Origin: Ignavibacteria bacterium
GTDB lineage: Bacteria; Bacteroidota; Ignavibacteria; Kapaibacteriales; UBA2268
DNA length: 64,000 bases
Direction: 5' to 3'
Assembly: GCA_012518115.1 (NCBI GenBank)
Contig: JAAYTD010000087.1
Location: forward strand, 86,568-150,567
In this document: positions 8,536 through 17,295 of the stretch, one piece after another
Layout: each line of letters begins with the position of its first letter
Numbering within the stretch: position 1 is the first letter of the stretch
The notes under the pieces: generated by a model
Told to the model about the DNA's origin: nothing
Database searches by the model: none
What the model saw: the letters and a program-made list of their open reading frames with translations, nothing else
Made by a program: the position numbers and the translations under genes

Positions 8536-10044
8536 TTAGTTAAGTTTTTTCTCTATATCCGAATATTTAGGATTATTAGTTTGTCCATAAATTTTCAGTA
8601 ATTTCAAATAGTATGCTTCTTTTTTGTTTTCAGAAATAATACTTTCCAATCTTTCTAATTTTATAAGTGTTTCTTCAAACTTATCTTTTGCACTTTTACC
8701 TAATACTAAATAAATTCCGCATAAATCGCCAATAGCATCAGGATCAGCACTAAATGCATCCGTTTTTATCACACGTTCAAAATTTTCTGCCGCTTTTCTT
8801 AAAAGAGGAAAGTAAGCGCTAGTGTCATAATCTTTAAGTTTACCAGCACCAATTTGCTCATTTTGTTCAGTTTGAATTAACGCAGCTTTATTTCCGTAGC
8901 AAGCAGCCACATTTCTTAATGCAGCAGTAAAGTTTGGATCAATACTTAATGCTTTTTCATATTGTTCTATAGCTTGATCAAATTGTTTATTTCCCATATA
9001 AACATCGCCTAATTGTGCTATAAAAATAGGATTTTTCGGATTTTTCTTCACATTTTCGTTAATAGCATTAATAGCTTCTTCAGGTCTGCCAAGTTCTTGA
9101 TAAAGAGCAACGATAGCAGAGTTTGCATCATCATCTAAAGGCGAAATAGAAGAAACCATTCTAAAGTATTCCAACGAAGTTTCTCTATCTTTTTTATGAA
9201 CATAATAAAGAGATGCTAAAGAAGAAATAGGTGCTGTAATATGGTCTGGCACAAGTTCGCGTTCACCTTCTAAAATATTTTTAGGTGGATCATAGCTCCA
9301 GCTTCTTACCGTGAAATCATTTGTTCCTTTAGGAGCTACTGACATCACAAATAAATCTTTGCCGTTAACTGTATATTTTTCTACAATTGAAGAATCACCG
9401 TCGTCAGAAAATTTAGCGCCTCTTAAAAACTTAACCTCTCCTATGTCTTTAAGTTTAGAAGTATTAGAGCCTACAAAGAAATTCTTTTCTTTAGCAATAT
9501 CAATAGAAGGTTGAATAACTTCTACATATTGTTTATAAGCTTTTATTGCTTCTTCCATATTCTCTGAATATTCATAACAAAGTCCAAGACGACGATAAGC
9601 TTCAAAAAAGTTAGGACGTACAATGACAACCCCTCGGAAAGATTGGATAGCTGTTTCTAAGTGCTTTTTATCCTTTGTGTGATAATAATTATTAAAAGCT
9701 TCCTGTCCTCTTTCTAATAATGATTTAAAAATTTGGAATTTAAATTGGATAGGTTTATCTTTTAATTTCGGATCATTAGCTACAAGTGGCTCTGCTTTAT
9801 CCATTAAAGCAATAGCATTTGGAATATCACCTTCGGTAAGTTTTAATTCAGCAAGTAAAATGTAAGCCTCTCCGTTTTTAGGATTTTTCTCCAATTCTTT
9901 TTGTAAGTTTTCAATTGCTTTAGGAATGTCACGATTTTTTATAGCAACTTTTGCTGTTGTCATTTCTTTCGATGAGCACTGAAAACCTTGCAAAACAATT
10001 GATGCAACAATTAATATCGCAATTAATTTAATGTAATGTTTCAA
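8536..10044 (-). CDS. TPR-repeat lipoprotein
   Basis: The 502-residue protein begins with a lipoprotein signal, ending in the lipobox-like LQGFQC (Cys at about residue 23). Tetratricopeptide repeats follow. Clear units include AIENLQKELEKNPKNGEAYILLAELKL near residue 45, FFEAYRRLGLCYEYSENMEEAIKAYKQYVEV in the middle, and PIFIAQLGDVYMGNKQFDQAIEQYEKALSIDPNFTAALRN in the second half. A non-TPR insert of about 100 residues separates the two arrays. The protein is probably an outer-membrane-anchored scaffold in the periplasm; its partners are not visible. Upstream (10045-10279) is a long AT-rich spacer towards thyX. Confidence 0.85.
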   Translation of the reverse strand: MKHYIKLIAILIVASIVLQGFQCSSKEMTTAKVAIKNRDIPKAIENLQKELEKNPKNGEAYILLAELKLTEGDIPNAIALMDKAEPLVANDPKLKDKPIQFKFQIFKSLLERGQEAFNNYYHTKDKKHLETAIQSFRGVVIVRPNFFEAYRRLGLCYEYSENMEEAIKAYKQYVEVIQPSIDIAKEKNFFVGSNTSKLKDIGEVKFLRGAKFSDDGDSSIVEKYTVNGKDLFVMSVAPKGTNDFTVRSWSYDPPKNILEGERELVPDHITAPISSLASLYYVHKKDRETSLEYFRMVSSISPLDDDANSAIVALYQELGRPEEAINAINENVKKNPKNPIFIAQLGDVYMGNKQFDQAIEQYEKALSIDPNFTAALRNVAACYGNKAALIQTEQNEQIGAGKLKDYDTSAYFPLLRKAAENFERVIKTDAFSADPDAIGDLCGIYLVLGKSAKDKFEETLIKLERLESIISENKKEAYYLKLLKIYGQTNNPKYSDIEKKLN

Positions 10045-10232
10045 GTTCTTTACCTCAATAATTTTTAAATTTAATTTATTAATATTCCCTAATTTATAAC
10101 TTTATTGCGAAAAAACAAAATAATTTTCTATAATTCTGCTATAAAAAGAGATTTTTTTCTTGTTTTAAAAAAAACACAAGAAGTATCCGCTAAATATTAT
10201 GGTTTTTTTATAAAAAAATAGATATTTTTTTG

Positions 10233-10240
10233 TATCTTTG
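10233..10240 (+). promoter_or_regulatory. Bacteroidota-type -7 element upstream of thyX
   Basis: TATCTTTG matches the TAnnTTTG consensus and lies 39 bp before the thyX ATG. A clear TTTG at -33 is not visible; the upstream sequence is mostly T and A. Confidence 0.55.
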
Positions 10241-10279
10241 TGATAATTAAAGAAATTCAAAGAAAATATTGATTTTATT

Positions 10280-11104
10280 ATGATAAATGTATTAGATAAT
10301 GGTTTTGTTCGTCTTGTTGACATGATGGGAGATGATTCGGCTATTGTACAAGCTGCTCGCACATCCTACGGAAAAGGAACAAAAACATTTAGTGAAGACA
10401 GAAAGCTAATTCGTTATTTAATGAGGAATAGACACACTTCCCCATTTGAAATGGTTGAGTTCAAATTTCATATTAAATTACCTATTTTTGTTGCACGTCA
10501 ATGGATTAGACACCGCACCGCAAACGTAAACGAGTATTCAGGACGTTATTCAGAAATGAAAAATGAATTTTACTTACCAGAAGTTGAAAGTGTTAGAAAG
10601 CAAAGTTTAACAAATAAACAAGGACGAGATGACGAAGAACTTTCGCCGAATGAAGCTAATGAATTTATCGCAGAATTAGAAAAATCTAACTCCTTACAAT
10701 TTGAATCATATCAAAACTTCATAGATAAAGGAATTGCACGCGAGCTAGCTAGGATTAATCTTCCATTGTCAATTTATACCGAATGGTATTGGAAAATAGA
10801 TTTACATAACTTGTTCCATTTCTTAAAGTTACGACTTGATAGTCATGCACAACTTGAAATACGTCTTTATGCCGAAGTAATTGCTGAAATACTTAAAGAA
10901 AAAGTTCCTTTAGCTTATGAAGCTTTTGAAGATTATATTTTAGAAGCAGTAAATTTTTCAAAAAAAGAACAAATCGCTTTATCTAAATTCTGTAGTAATT
11001 TTGACCTTAATGATGAAACTTTACTTGATTTAGGACTTGATAAACGCGAAATAACAGAATTTAGAAATAAAATTTCAAAGCTGCAAAATAAACAATCAAT
11101 GTAA
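10280..11104 (+). CDS. thyX: Flavin-dependent thymidylate synthase ThyX
   Basis: ThyX makes dTMP from dUMP using methylene-tetrahydrofolate, FAD and NADPH. The signature RHRTANVNEYS at residues 77-87 fits the ThyX motif RHRxxxxxxxS. LARINLPLSIYTEWYWKIDLHNLFHFLKLR in the second half supplies the conserved dUMP/FAD-binding region. At 274 residues it is slightly longer than average because of a C-terminal tail. Use of ThyX implies that ThyA may be absent from the genome. It is the first gene of a co-directional run with a secreted protein and an HD nucleotidase-like gene. Confidence 0.95.
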   Translation: MINVLDNGFVRLVDMMGDDSAIVQAARTSYGKGTKTFSEDRKLIRYLMRNRHTSPFEMVEFKFHIKLPIFVARQWIRHRTANVNEYSGRYSEMKNEFYLPEVESVRKQSLTNKQGRDDEELSPNEANEFIAELEKSNSLQFESYQNFIDKGIARELARINLPLSIYTEWYWKIDLHNLFHFLKLRLDSHAQLEIRLYAEVIAEILKEKVPLAYEAFEDYILEAVNFSKKEQIALSKFCSNFDLNDETLLDLGLDKREITEFRNKISKLQNKQSM

Positions 11105-11143
11105 TAGTATTACCAACAATAAAAATTTTAATAATAGTAAAAA

Positions 11144-12148
11144 ATGAAAATGAAAATTTTATTTATTGTGTTAGTATTATTAGCTGTTAATAATACTTCT
11201 TTGGCTCAATCTAAATTACAAGCCACAGAAATAGAAAACACTGAAGAAAATTTAGATGTTAAAGAACTGAATTTCCGTTTTATGTATCGTTTTGCACCAA
11301 GAACGTTTTTTATTTATAAGTGTACAATAGACACTGAAATACTTCGTGCTTTTCCCGACTCCTCGACCAAAAATTTCAAACGAAAAGAAGAAGTTTATAT
11401 AACTTTACGTGATCCTTCAGGTGAAAAAGATGGTTTTGTTGAATTAAATACAGGAATTGATTCTATTAACTATGAATTTTCCGACGGGGAAAAAACTATT
11501 AAATGGTGGTCTCAAAGTGATCACGATCCTTATCCAACAAATCCGGACTTTGATAAACGTTCTGCTCTAATCGGACAATTTTTTATCTCAACTATATCAC
11601 CATATTTTGAAGTTGCTAAAATTGAAGGCGACTTTTTGCAACGTGCAAAAGATAACATAGATGATATGTCAGATACAACTCTACGCTTTATATTTCAGCA
11701 AGCACTATCAGATGAAAATTTGAAGCTATACACGGACTTAAATAAAAATGTAATTAAAAACGGTAGATTTAAAAGAGATTCAACTTGGAAAATGAAGTTT
11801 TCTATTCCTATTGAAGGAATAAATTATACATGTGATACTGCTAATGTAACGTTTTATCTATATGATACAAAAAATTACCATATAAAAGCCGAAATGCCTT
11901 TTATGAAACCAGACTACAATACCGTTGTGCCGATAGTTGGTCTTGATAGAGTACTTTCAACTGTAGATTCAGCAAGTAAGTCGTCAGGATATTGGGATGT
12001 TACACTATCGCCACGTGGAAGGTTTGAAGAAGCAACAGGTGAATTTAATACTATAGCTAATATAAAATTAGATGAAGCTTTGGTAACCGATACTATTAAA
12101 ACAAAAATAAATTTCAAGTTATTAGAAACATATAGATGGAAAGATTAA
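11144..12148 (+). CDS. Secreted protein of unknown function
   Basis: I do not recognise this family. The 334-residue product has a clear signal peptide (MKMKILFIVLVLLAVNNTSLAQ, with cleavage likely after the Ala). The mature part is beta-rich with alternating polar and aromatic residues, for example FRFMYRFAPRTFFIYKCTIDTEILRAF. There are no transmembrane segments and no lipobox. A DSTWKMKFSIPIEGINYTCD region in the second half resembles repeats found in periplasmic proteins of related phyla. It lies 39 bp after thyX and 17 bp before the HD-domain gene, so all three are likely one transcript. Confidence 0.7.
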   Translation: MKMKILFIVLVLLAVNNTSLAQSKLQATEIENTEENLDVKELNFRFMYRFAPRTFFIYKCTIDTEILRAFPDSSTKNFKRKEEVYITLRDPSGEKDGFVELNTGIDSINYEFSDGEKTIKWWSQSDHDPYPTNPDFDKRSALIGQFFISTISPYFEVAKIEGDFLQRAKDNIDDMSDTTLRFIFQQALSDENLKLYTDLNKNVIKNGRFKRDSTWKMKFSIPIEGINYTCDTANVTFYLYDTKNYHIKAEMPFMKPDYNTVVPIVGLDRVLSTVDSASKSSGYWDVTLSPRGRFEEATGEFNTIANIKLDEALVTDTIKTKINFKLLETYRWKD

Positions 12149-12165
12149 TTCTATAAAATTATATT

Positions 12166-13350
12166 ATGAAGCTTACATTAGAACTTGCAAATGAATTTTT
12201 TCGCGGTTTTTATATAGAACGTTGGAATGATATAATACGCCCTATGCCATTTTATGAAATTGATAAGCATGGGCATAAATTAATAATAGCTTACTGTATT
12301 GCTAAGTATGAAGAAAATAAAGGTAATAAAATTGAATGGGAAACTATTATAAAAGATTCTGTTTTTGAACTTTTAAGACGAATTATCATATCTGACATTA
12401 AGTCCCCTATTTATCAAGAAATTAGAAAAGAACAACAAGTATTTCATCATTTAAATGAATATGTATTTAAAAAGTTAGAAAATAAATTTGGCGATGAAAC
12501 TCTAAAAAATGATTTTAAACTTTTTTTAGATAGCTCAAATGATAGAACTTCTTTAACTCATCAAGTTATAGATGCTGCACATACTTACGCTAGCTATTGG
12601 GAATTTAGAATAGTAGAAGCTACAAACCCATTTACTTATCAGAACGAAAAAACAAAATGGGAATTAACGAAAAGAGTTGCTCCTTATCTTCATCTTGAAG
12701 GCATATCTAGGCTATTGTCTAACTTTTCAATTACTAACTTTATAGATCTTTGCGGACAATTGCGATTTCAAATACGCTGGTCGCAAACTCCAAGAGTTCC
12801 AAAAACATCAGTGCTTGGACACGTTATGTTAGTTGCCGTTTTTACTTACTTATTATCTTTAGATGTAACTTCTTGTGAAAAAAGGATTTACAATAATTTC
12901 TTCGGTGGCATATTCCACGATTTACCTGAAACGGTAACGCGTGATATAATTTCACCTGTAAAAAAATCTTCGCCTGAATTAGATAGTTTAATTTCTCATA
13001 TTGAAAAAAAATTGACTGAAAAGGAAATTTATCCTTATTTAGATGAAAAATGGATCGATGAAATTAAATACTTTACGCAAGATGAATTCAAAAACAAAAT
13101 TATTGACGGTGGCACTACTAAATTTGTAACCATTGATGAAATCAATAAACAATACGATCACTCTGATTTTTCCCCTTATGACGGTGAAATAGTTCGATTT
13201 GCCGACCATTTTTCAGCATATTTAGAAGCTACAAATTCTATTAAATCTGGAATAAAATCCGATGAATTAATTATCGCAGCAAACGACTTAAAAGAATTTT
13301 ATTTAGACAAAAAAATCTGTGATTTGGATATATCTGTTCTATTCAAATAA
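12166..13350 (+). CDS. HD-domain phosphohydrolase, YfbR-like (deoxynucleotidase type)
   Basis: The 394-residue protein shows the HD metal-binding series. His219 lies in PKTSVLGHVM, preceded by RWSQTPR as in YfbR, where an Arg and a Trp precede the first His. His251-Asp252 lie in GGIFHDLPE, and a late Asp lies in GEIVRFADHFSAYLEA (about residue 347). YfbR enzymes remove phosphate from 5'-deoxynucleotides including dUMP; this product is about twice as long, with an added N-terminal helical region of about 200 residues. It is 17 bp downstream of the secreted gene in the thyX transcript. A link to pyrimidine deoxynucleotide pools is inference from location. Confidence 0.75.
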   Translation: MKLTLELANEFFRGFYIERWNDIIRPMPFYEIDKHGHKLIIAYCIAKYEENKGNKIEWETIIKDSVFELLRRIIISDIKSPIYQEIRKEQQVFHHLNEYVFKKLENKFGDETLKNDFKLFLDSSNDRTSLTHQVIDAAHTYASYWEFRIVEATNPFTYQNEKTKWELTKRVAPYLHLEGISRLLSNFSITNFIDLCGQLRFQIRWSQTPRVPKTSVLGHVMLVAVFTYLLSLDVTSCEKRIYNNFFGGIFHDLPETVTRDIISPVKKSSPELDSLISHIEKKLTEKEIYPYLDEKWIDEIKYFTQDEFKNKIIDGGTTKFVTIDEINKQYDHSDFSPYDGEIVRFADHFSAYLEATNSIKSGIKSDELIIAANDLKEFYLDKKICDLDISVLFK

Positions 13351-13414
13351 AAAAGTTAGTTAAGTATTAACTTTTTCAAAACTTAGTATTTTTCTATAAT
13401 ATAATAAAAAAAAT

Positions 13415-16192
13415 ATGGAAATGAACATTTTAAATAACAACAAAGCAATTTTTATTATTTTCTTATTATTACTCTCCTCTCTTTCTTTACAAGCAAAACG
13501 CAATTTTACATTTGATGATGCAATGAAGTTTGAAGCTTTACGCAATCCTATTATATCAAACGACGGAAAATGGTTTGCTTATGAAGCTAAGCAAGATAGA
13601 GGCGATGTAACTGCACACATAAATTCAACAATTGATTCGGCTGTAGTTTTTCGTATAAAAAATGCAAGTAACATTAAATTTGCAAACAATTCTAAGTGGG
13701 TTGCTATGGCAATTAATTCTACTCAAATGGAAAAAGAAAATGCAAAAATTTCAAAAGATAAGTTAGAGAATAACTCTTTGAAATTAATAGAATTAGAAAC
13801 TAAAGTTGAATATGATGCGGAAGATTTAGATAAGTTTGTTTTTTCTGAAGATTCTAAATGGCTAGCTTATTCTAAAAAAGCGGACAAAAATAAACCTAAA
13901 ATGGAAAAATTTAAAGAAAAATCTTTAGGAACAGATTTAATTTTACATCATCTAGCTTCTGGTACAGATATTACAATAAATTGGGTTTCTGAATTTGCTT
14001 TTGACACAAACGCGCGCTATATTTTCTATGTTGTTTCTTCACCAAAAGGCAAAAAAGACGGTGTCTATAGACGAGAATTAACAAGAGAATTTGCACCAGA
14101 AAAAGTAATAATTACTAGAGAAAACACACATTTTTCAAATATAGCTTGGAGTAAAACTGCTAATTCTTTAGCGTTTCTTTCTGCACCTTTAAGCGAAAAA
14201 GGAGAACCTGAAAACTGCTCATTAAATTTATGGCAAGAAAACGCAGATGAAGTAAAAACAGCTATTGCCGACTCTACTTGTCCTGAAAATTGGTACTTAC
14301 CGCATAAAAATTCTTTGACTTGGGCTGAAGATTTTAATCTACTTTATTTCGGTTTAAAACCTTTAAGTGAAAAATTTATAGAAAAAGAAGCTGTTAAGTT
14401 CAAAGAAGAAAACTTTTATGATACAGATACATTACTTGCAAAATCGGAAGTCTATGTATGGCATTGGAACGATCCATATACAATTCCTCAACAGATAAAT
14501 CAATGGGATAAATGGCGAAAAGACCAAACTTATTATGCAGTGTATAGTTTTTTAGAAGATAAATATATTCAACTAGCTGATACATTAGTTCCGCAAGTTA
14601 TTCCCGCAAATAATTTAGACTTCGCAATCGCTTATAGCTATATGCCTTACCGTAAAGAAACAACTTGGTATGGCACTTATAGAGACATATATTGCATAAA
14701 TCTCAAAACAGGTAAAAAAAATAAAGTTGTTGAAAAAATAGAAGAAAATGGTTCGCTTTCTCAAAGCGGAAAATTCATTGTTTATTATAAAGATAAACAT
14801 TGGTTTTTATACAACACGGAAAAAGATGAAGCTATAAGTATCACTCAAAATTTAGATAATCCATTTTATAATATTTTTCAAGATATTCCTTCAAATATCT
14901 ATAGCTGTGGATTTGGTGGTTGGGTTGATAACGACAAAGGATTTTTCTTGTATGACAATTGGGATATTTGGTATTTTGAAACGGCGAACCTTACGAATAA
15001 TAAGATAATTACAAAAGGTGAAGGAAAAGAAAAAAACATAAAATTTACTTTAAGAAAAATTGATAGAGATAAAAAATACTTTAATTCAACTGAGGATATT
15101 ATTGTTCATGCTTTTGATAAAAATAATAAAAATTCTGGATACTTTATTGCAAATTTAACGACAGGAAATTTTTCAAATAGCTATCAAATGACAAATCAAT
15201 ATTTGCAATCTATAAGAAAAGTAAAGGATAAAGATCAAATTGTTTTTTCTCAAGAAAAATATGATGTTTTTCCAAATTATTGGATAGCTGATTTGCAATT
15301 TAATTCACTTAGACGCATTTCTCACTTGAACTTAGCAATAAAAGATACATTTAATTGGGGTACAACAGAACTGTTTGAATGGAAATATCAAGATACTATT
15401 TTACAAGGTTACTTAATTAAACCTGATAATTTTAATCCTAAGAAAAAATATCCCGTATTCGTATATTTTTACGATCAAATGTCTTCCCGAATGAACAGAT
15501 TTTATATGCCGAATGTTACGCATCGTCCTGTAAATCAAGTATATATGGATAATTATATAATGTTTTTCCCTGATATAAAATATGGAGTAGGAAGTCCTGG
15601 ACCTGATGCTGTAAATTGTATTCTTAGCGGTTGTCGCGAGCTAGCTAAAACGGGAATAATTGACACAAATAAATCTTGCATACAAGGACATTCTTGGGGC
15701 GGTTATCAAACGGCTTATCTTGTTACTCAAACTGATTTCTTCTCAGCAGCTTGTGCTGGCGCTCCTGTTGGTAATATGACAAGCGCTTATAGCGGCATTA
15801 GACTTGGTTCAGGTAGAGTGAGACAATTCCAATACGAAGCTCAACAAAGTAGAATAGGTGGCAACTTATGGGACTCATTGCAAGCATATATACGTAATTC
15901 ACCTGTATTTTTTGCTAATAAAATGAAAACTCCACTTCTAATTGAATTTGGCGATATTGATGAAGCAGTTCCTTGGGAACAAGGGATCGAATTATATATG
16001 GCTATGAGACGAGCTCAAGCACCAGCTATAATGCTACAATATGTGAATGAACCTCATTGGCAAACTCGATACTGGAATAAATTAGATTATTCCATAAAAA
16101 TGAAAGAATTTTTTGATCATTATGTTCTGGGTAAACCTGCTCCTGATTGGATAATTAAAGGACAAGCTTATAAAGGCGAAAATTTTAAGTAG
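13415..16192 (+). CDS. Prolyl oligopeptidase family (S9) serine peptidase, secreted
   Basis: The 925-residue protein has an N-terminal signal (FIIFLLLLSSLSLQA). A long beta-propeller-like region with WD-like repeats follows (LAYSKKADKNK, IAWSKTANSLAFLSAP). The C-terminal alpha/beta hydrolase domain contains the nucleophile elbow GHSWGGYQT, the acid loop (FGDIDEAVPWEQG) and the catalytic-His region NEPHWQTR. This Ser-Asp-His order fits S9 dipeptidyl peptidases or acylaminoacyl peptidases. The product is probably periplasmic or outer-membrane associated. It may be cotranscribed with the HD gene, although 64 bp separate them. A repeat-filled gap follows. Confidence 0.88.
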   Translation: MEMNILNNNKAIFIIFLLLLSSLSLQAKRNFTFDDAMKFEALRNPIISNDGKWFAYEAKQDRGDVTAHINSTIDSAVVFRIKNASNIKFANNSKWVAMAINSTQMEKENAKISKDKLENNSLKLIELETKVEYDAEDLDKFVFSEDSKWLAYSKKADKNKPKMEKFKEKSLGTDLILHHLASGTDITINWVSEFAFDTNARYIFYVVSSPKGKKDGVYRRELTREFAPEKVIITRENTHFSNIAWSKTANSLAFLSAPLSEKGEPENCSLNLWQENADEVKTAIADSTCPENWYLPHKNSLTWAEDFNLLYFGLKPLSEKFIEKEAVKFKEENFYDTDTLLAKSEVYVWHWNDPYTIPQQINQWDKWRKDQTYYAVYSFLEDKYIQLADTLVPQVIPANNLDFAIAYSYMPYRKETTWYGTYRDIYCINLKTGKKNKVVEKIEENGSLSQSGKFIVYYKDKHWFLYNTEKDEAISITQNLDNPFYNIFQDIPSNIYSCGFGGWVDNDKGFFLYDNWDIWYFETANLTNNKIITKGEGKEKNIKFTLRKIDRDKKYFNSTEDIIVHAFDKNNKNSGYFIANLTTGNFSNSYQMTNQYLQSIRKVKDKDQIVFSQEKYDVFPNYWIADLQFNSLRRISHLNLAIKDTFNWGTTELFEWKYQDTILQGYLIKPDNFNPKKKYPVFVYFYDQMSSRMNRFYMPNVTHRPVNQVYMDNYIMFFPDIKYGVGSPGPDAVNCILSGCRELAKTGIIDTNKSCIQGHSWGGYQTAYLVTQTDFFSAACAGAPVGNMTSAYSGIRLGSGRVRQFQYEAQQSRIGGNLWDSLQAYIRNSPVFFANKMKTPLLIEFGDIDEAVPWEQGIELYMAMRRAQAPAIMLQYVNEPHWQTRYWNKLDYSIKMKEFFDHYVLGKPAPDWIIKGQAYKGENFK

Positions 16193-16197
16193 ATGTT

Positions 16198-16360
16198 TTG
16201 TCTGAACTGTGATTTTTTGATTTATATGATTACCGTGATTTATAAGGGATTGGTGAAATTCCCCTTCGGGACGAAGGGGTGGCAAGCGCTAGCTTGACGG
16301 GGTAGTCATTTTTTGTCTGAACTATGATTTATATGATTAGTGTAATTTTAAAACTAATTA
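16198..16360 (+). repeat. Main REP-like repeat with flanking TCTGAACTGTG family copies
   Basis: A full copy of the main family lies at 16256-16307: CCCCTTCG..CGAAGGGG hairpin, then CAAGC..GCTTG stem and GACGGGGTAGTC. It is bounded on both sides by copies of a second family, TGTCTGAACT[G/A]TGATT...TATATGATTA at 16198-16245 and 16316-16357. No gene fits in the gap 16193-16461. Confidence 0.85.
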
Positions 16361-16461
16361 ATATATAATTCAATACAATAAAAAGACACGTAAAAAAATA
16401 TGTATCTTTTTCTTTTTGCAAAACTAATGTCAAAAAAATATTTCTCACTTGTTACCTTCTA

Positions 16462-17265
16462 TTATCTTATAGCTTCCCATTCTTTAGAAGCCGATTTATT
16501 AAAGAACATTACTGTTATAGCGTTTAATGTCCAAAACCATATCGTTTTCATATAGCCATATTTTCTAAATCTACGAGGCGACTCCATAATTAGTAATTTT
16601 TCAGAAAATTTTATATTATATCCATTTTTTGCGATTCTTCTATATAGATCAAAATCTTCGCCTGCTGCAAATTTTTCGTTATATCCTCCAAGTTCTGTAA
16701 AAACTTTTTTTCTTATTATTTGGCATTCTCCACGTCCCATACCAAGTCCGATAAAATTCAAAAACTTAACATAATTATTATGCAAAAAGTAGAAAATTTT
16801 ATCTCTAACTAGTTCTTCTTCTTCAAATGCTTTAACTTTGCAAGCTATTGCATCGCTTTGGCTTGCATCATCTGCCCATTTACTAATATACTCTAAAAAG
16901 TCAATAATATTTTGAGGCATACAATCAGCATTCAAAAATACTAATACATCAGAGCTAGCTACATTAGCTCCACAATTTCTACCTTCTGAAATAGTTTGTT
17001 TTTCTTCTTTGACTTTTTCTACTACTTTATCTGCATATTTTTTAGCTATTTCCAAAGTTTTATCCGTACTACCGCCGTCGCTTACAATTAGTTCAAATTT
17101 ATATTTTTTACGTAGCGAAGTATCAAATTTTTTTAATAACTGTTCTAAAATAGCTTCTTCAAAATAAGTAGGTACTATAATACTAAATTTCAAAGTACTT
17201 TTTTCTATCTCTGTAGTTTTATTTTTTCTTGTTTTTGCAACTGTTTTTTGTGTTATAGTATTCAA
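16462..17265 (-). CDS. Glycosyltransferase family 2
   Basis: The 267-residue protein has a GT-A fold. After a lysine-rich N-terminus comes FSIIVPTYFEEAILEQLL, then the donor-binding SDGGSTDKT (about 81-89), the DxD-like FLNADC near residue 115, and the acceptor-site block GGYNEKFAAGEDFDLYRRIAKNG (about 213-235), which contains the ED...R signature. A hydrophobic C-terminal stretch (TIWFWTLNAITVMFF) may anchor it to the inner membrane. Members use UDP- or GDP-sugars; the acceptor is unknown. It sits 30 bp downstream of mutS2 and may share its transcript. Confidence 0.85.
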   Translation of the reverse strand: MNTITQKTVAKTRKNKTTEIEKSTLKFSIIVPTYFEEAILEQLLKKFDTSLRKKYKFELIVSDGGSTDKTLEIAKKYADKVVEKVKEEKQTISEGRNCGANVASSDVLVFLNADCMPQNIIDFLEYISKWADDASQSDAIACKVKAFEEEELVRDKIFYFLHNNYVKFLNFIGLGMGRGECQIIRKKVFTELGGYNEKFAAGEDFDLYRRIAKNGYNIKFSEKLLIMESPRRFRKYGYMKTIWFWTLNAITVMFFNKSASKEWEAIR

Positions 17266-17295
17266 TCTAATATTCCTTTTTTTATATAGTACTAG

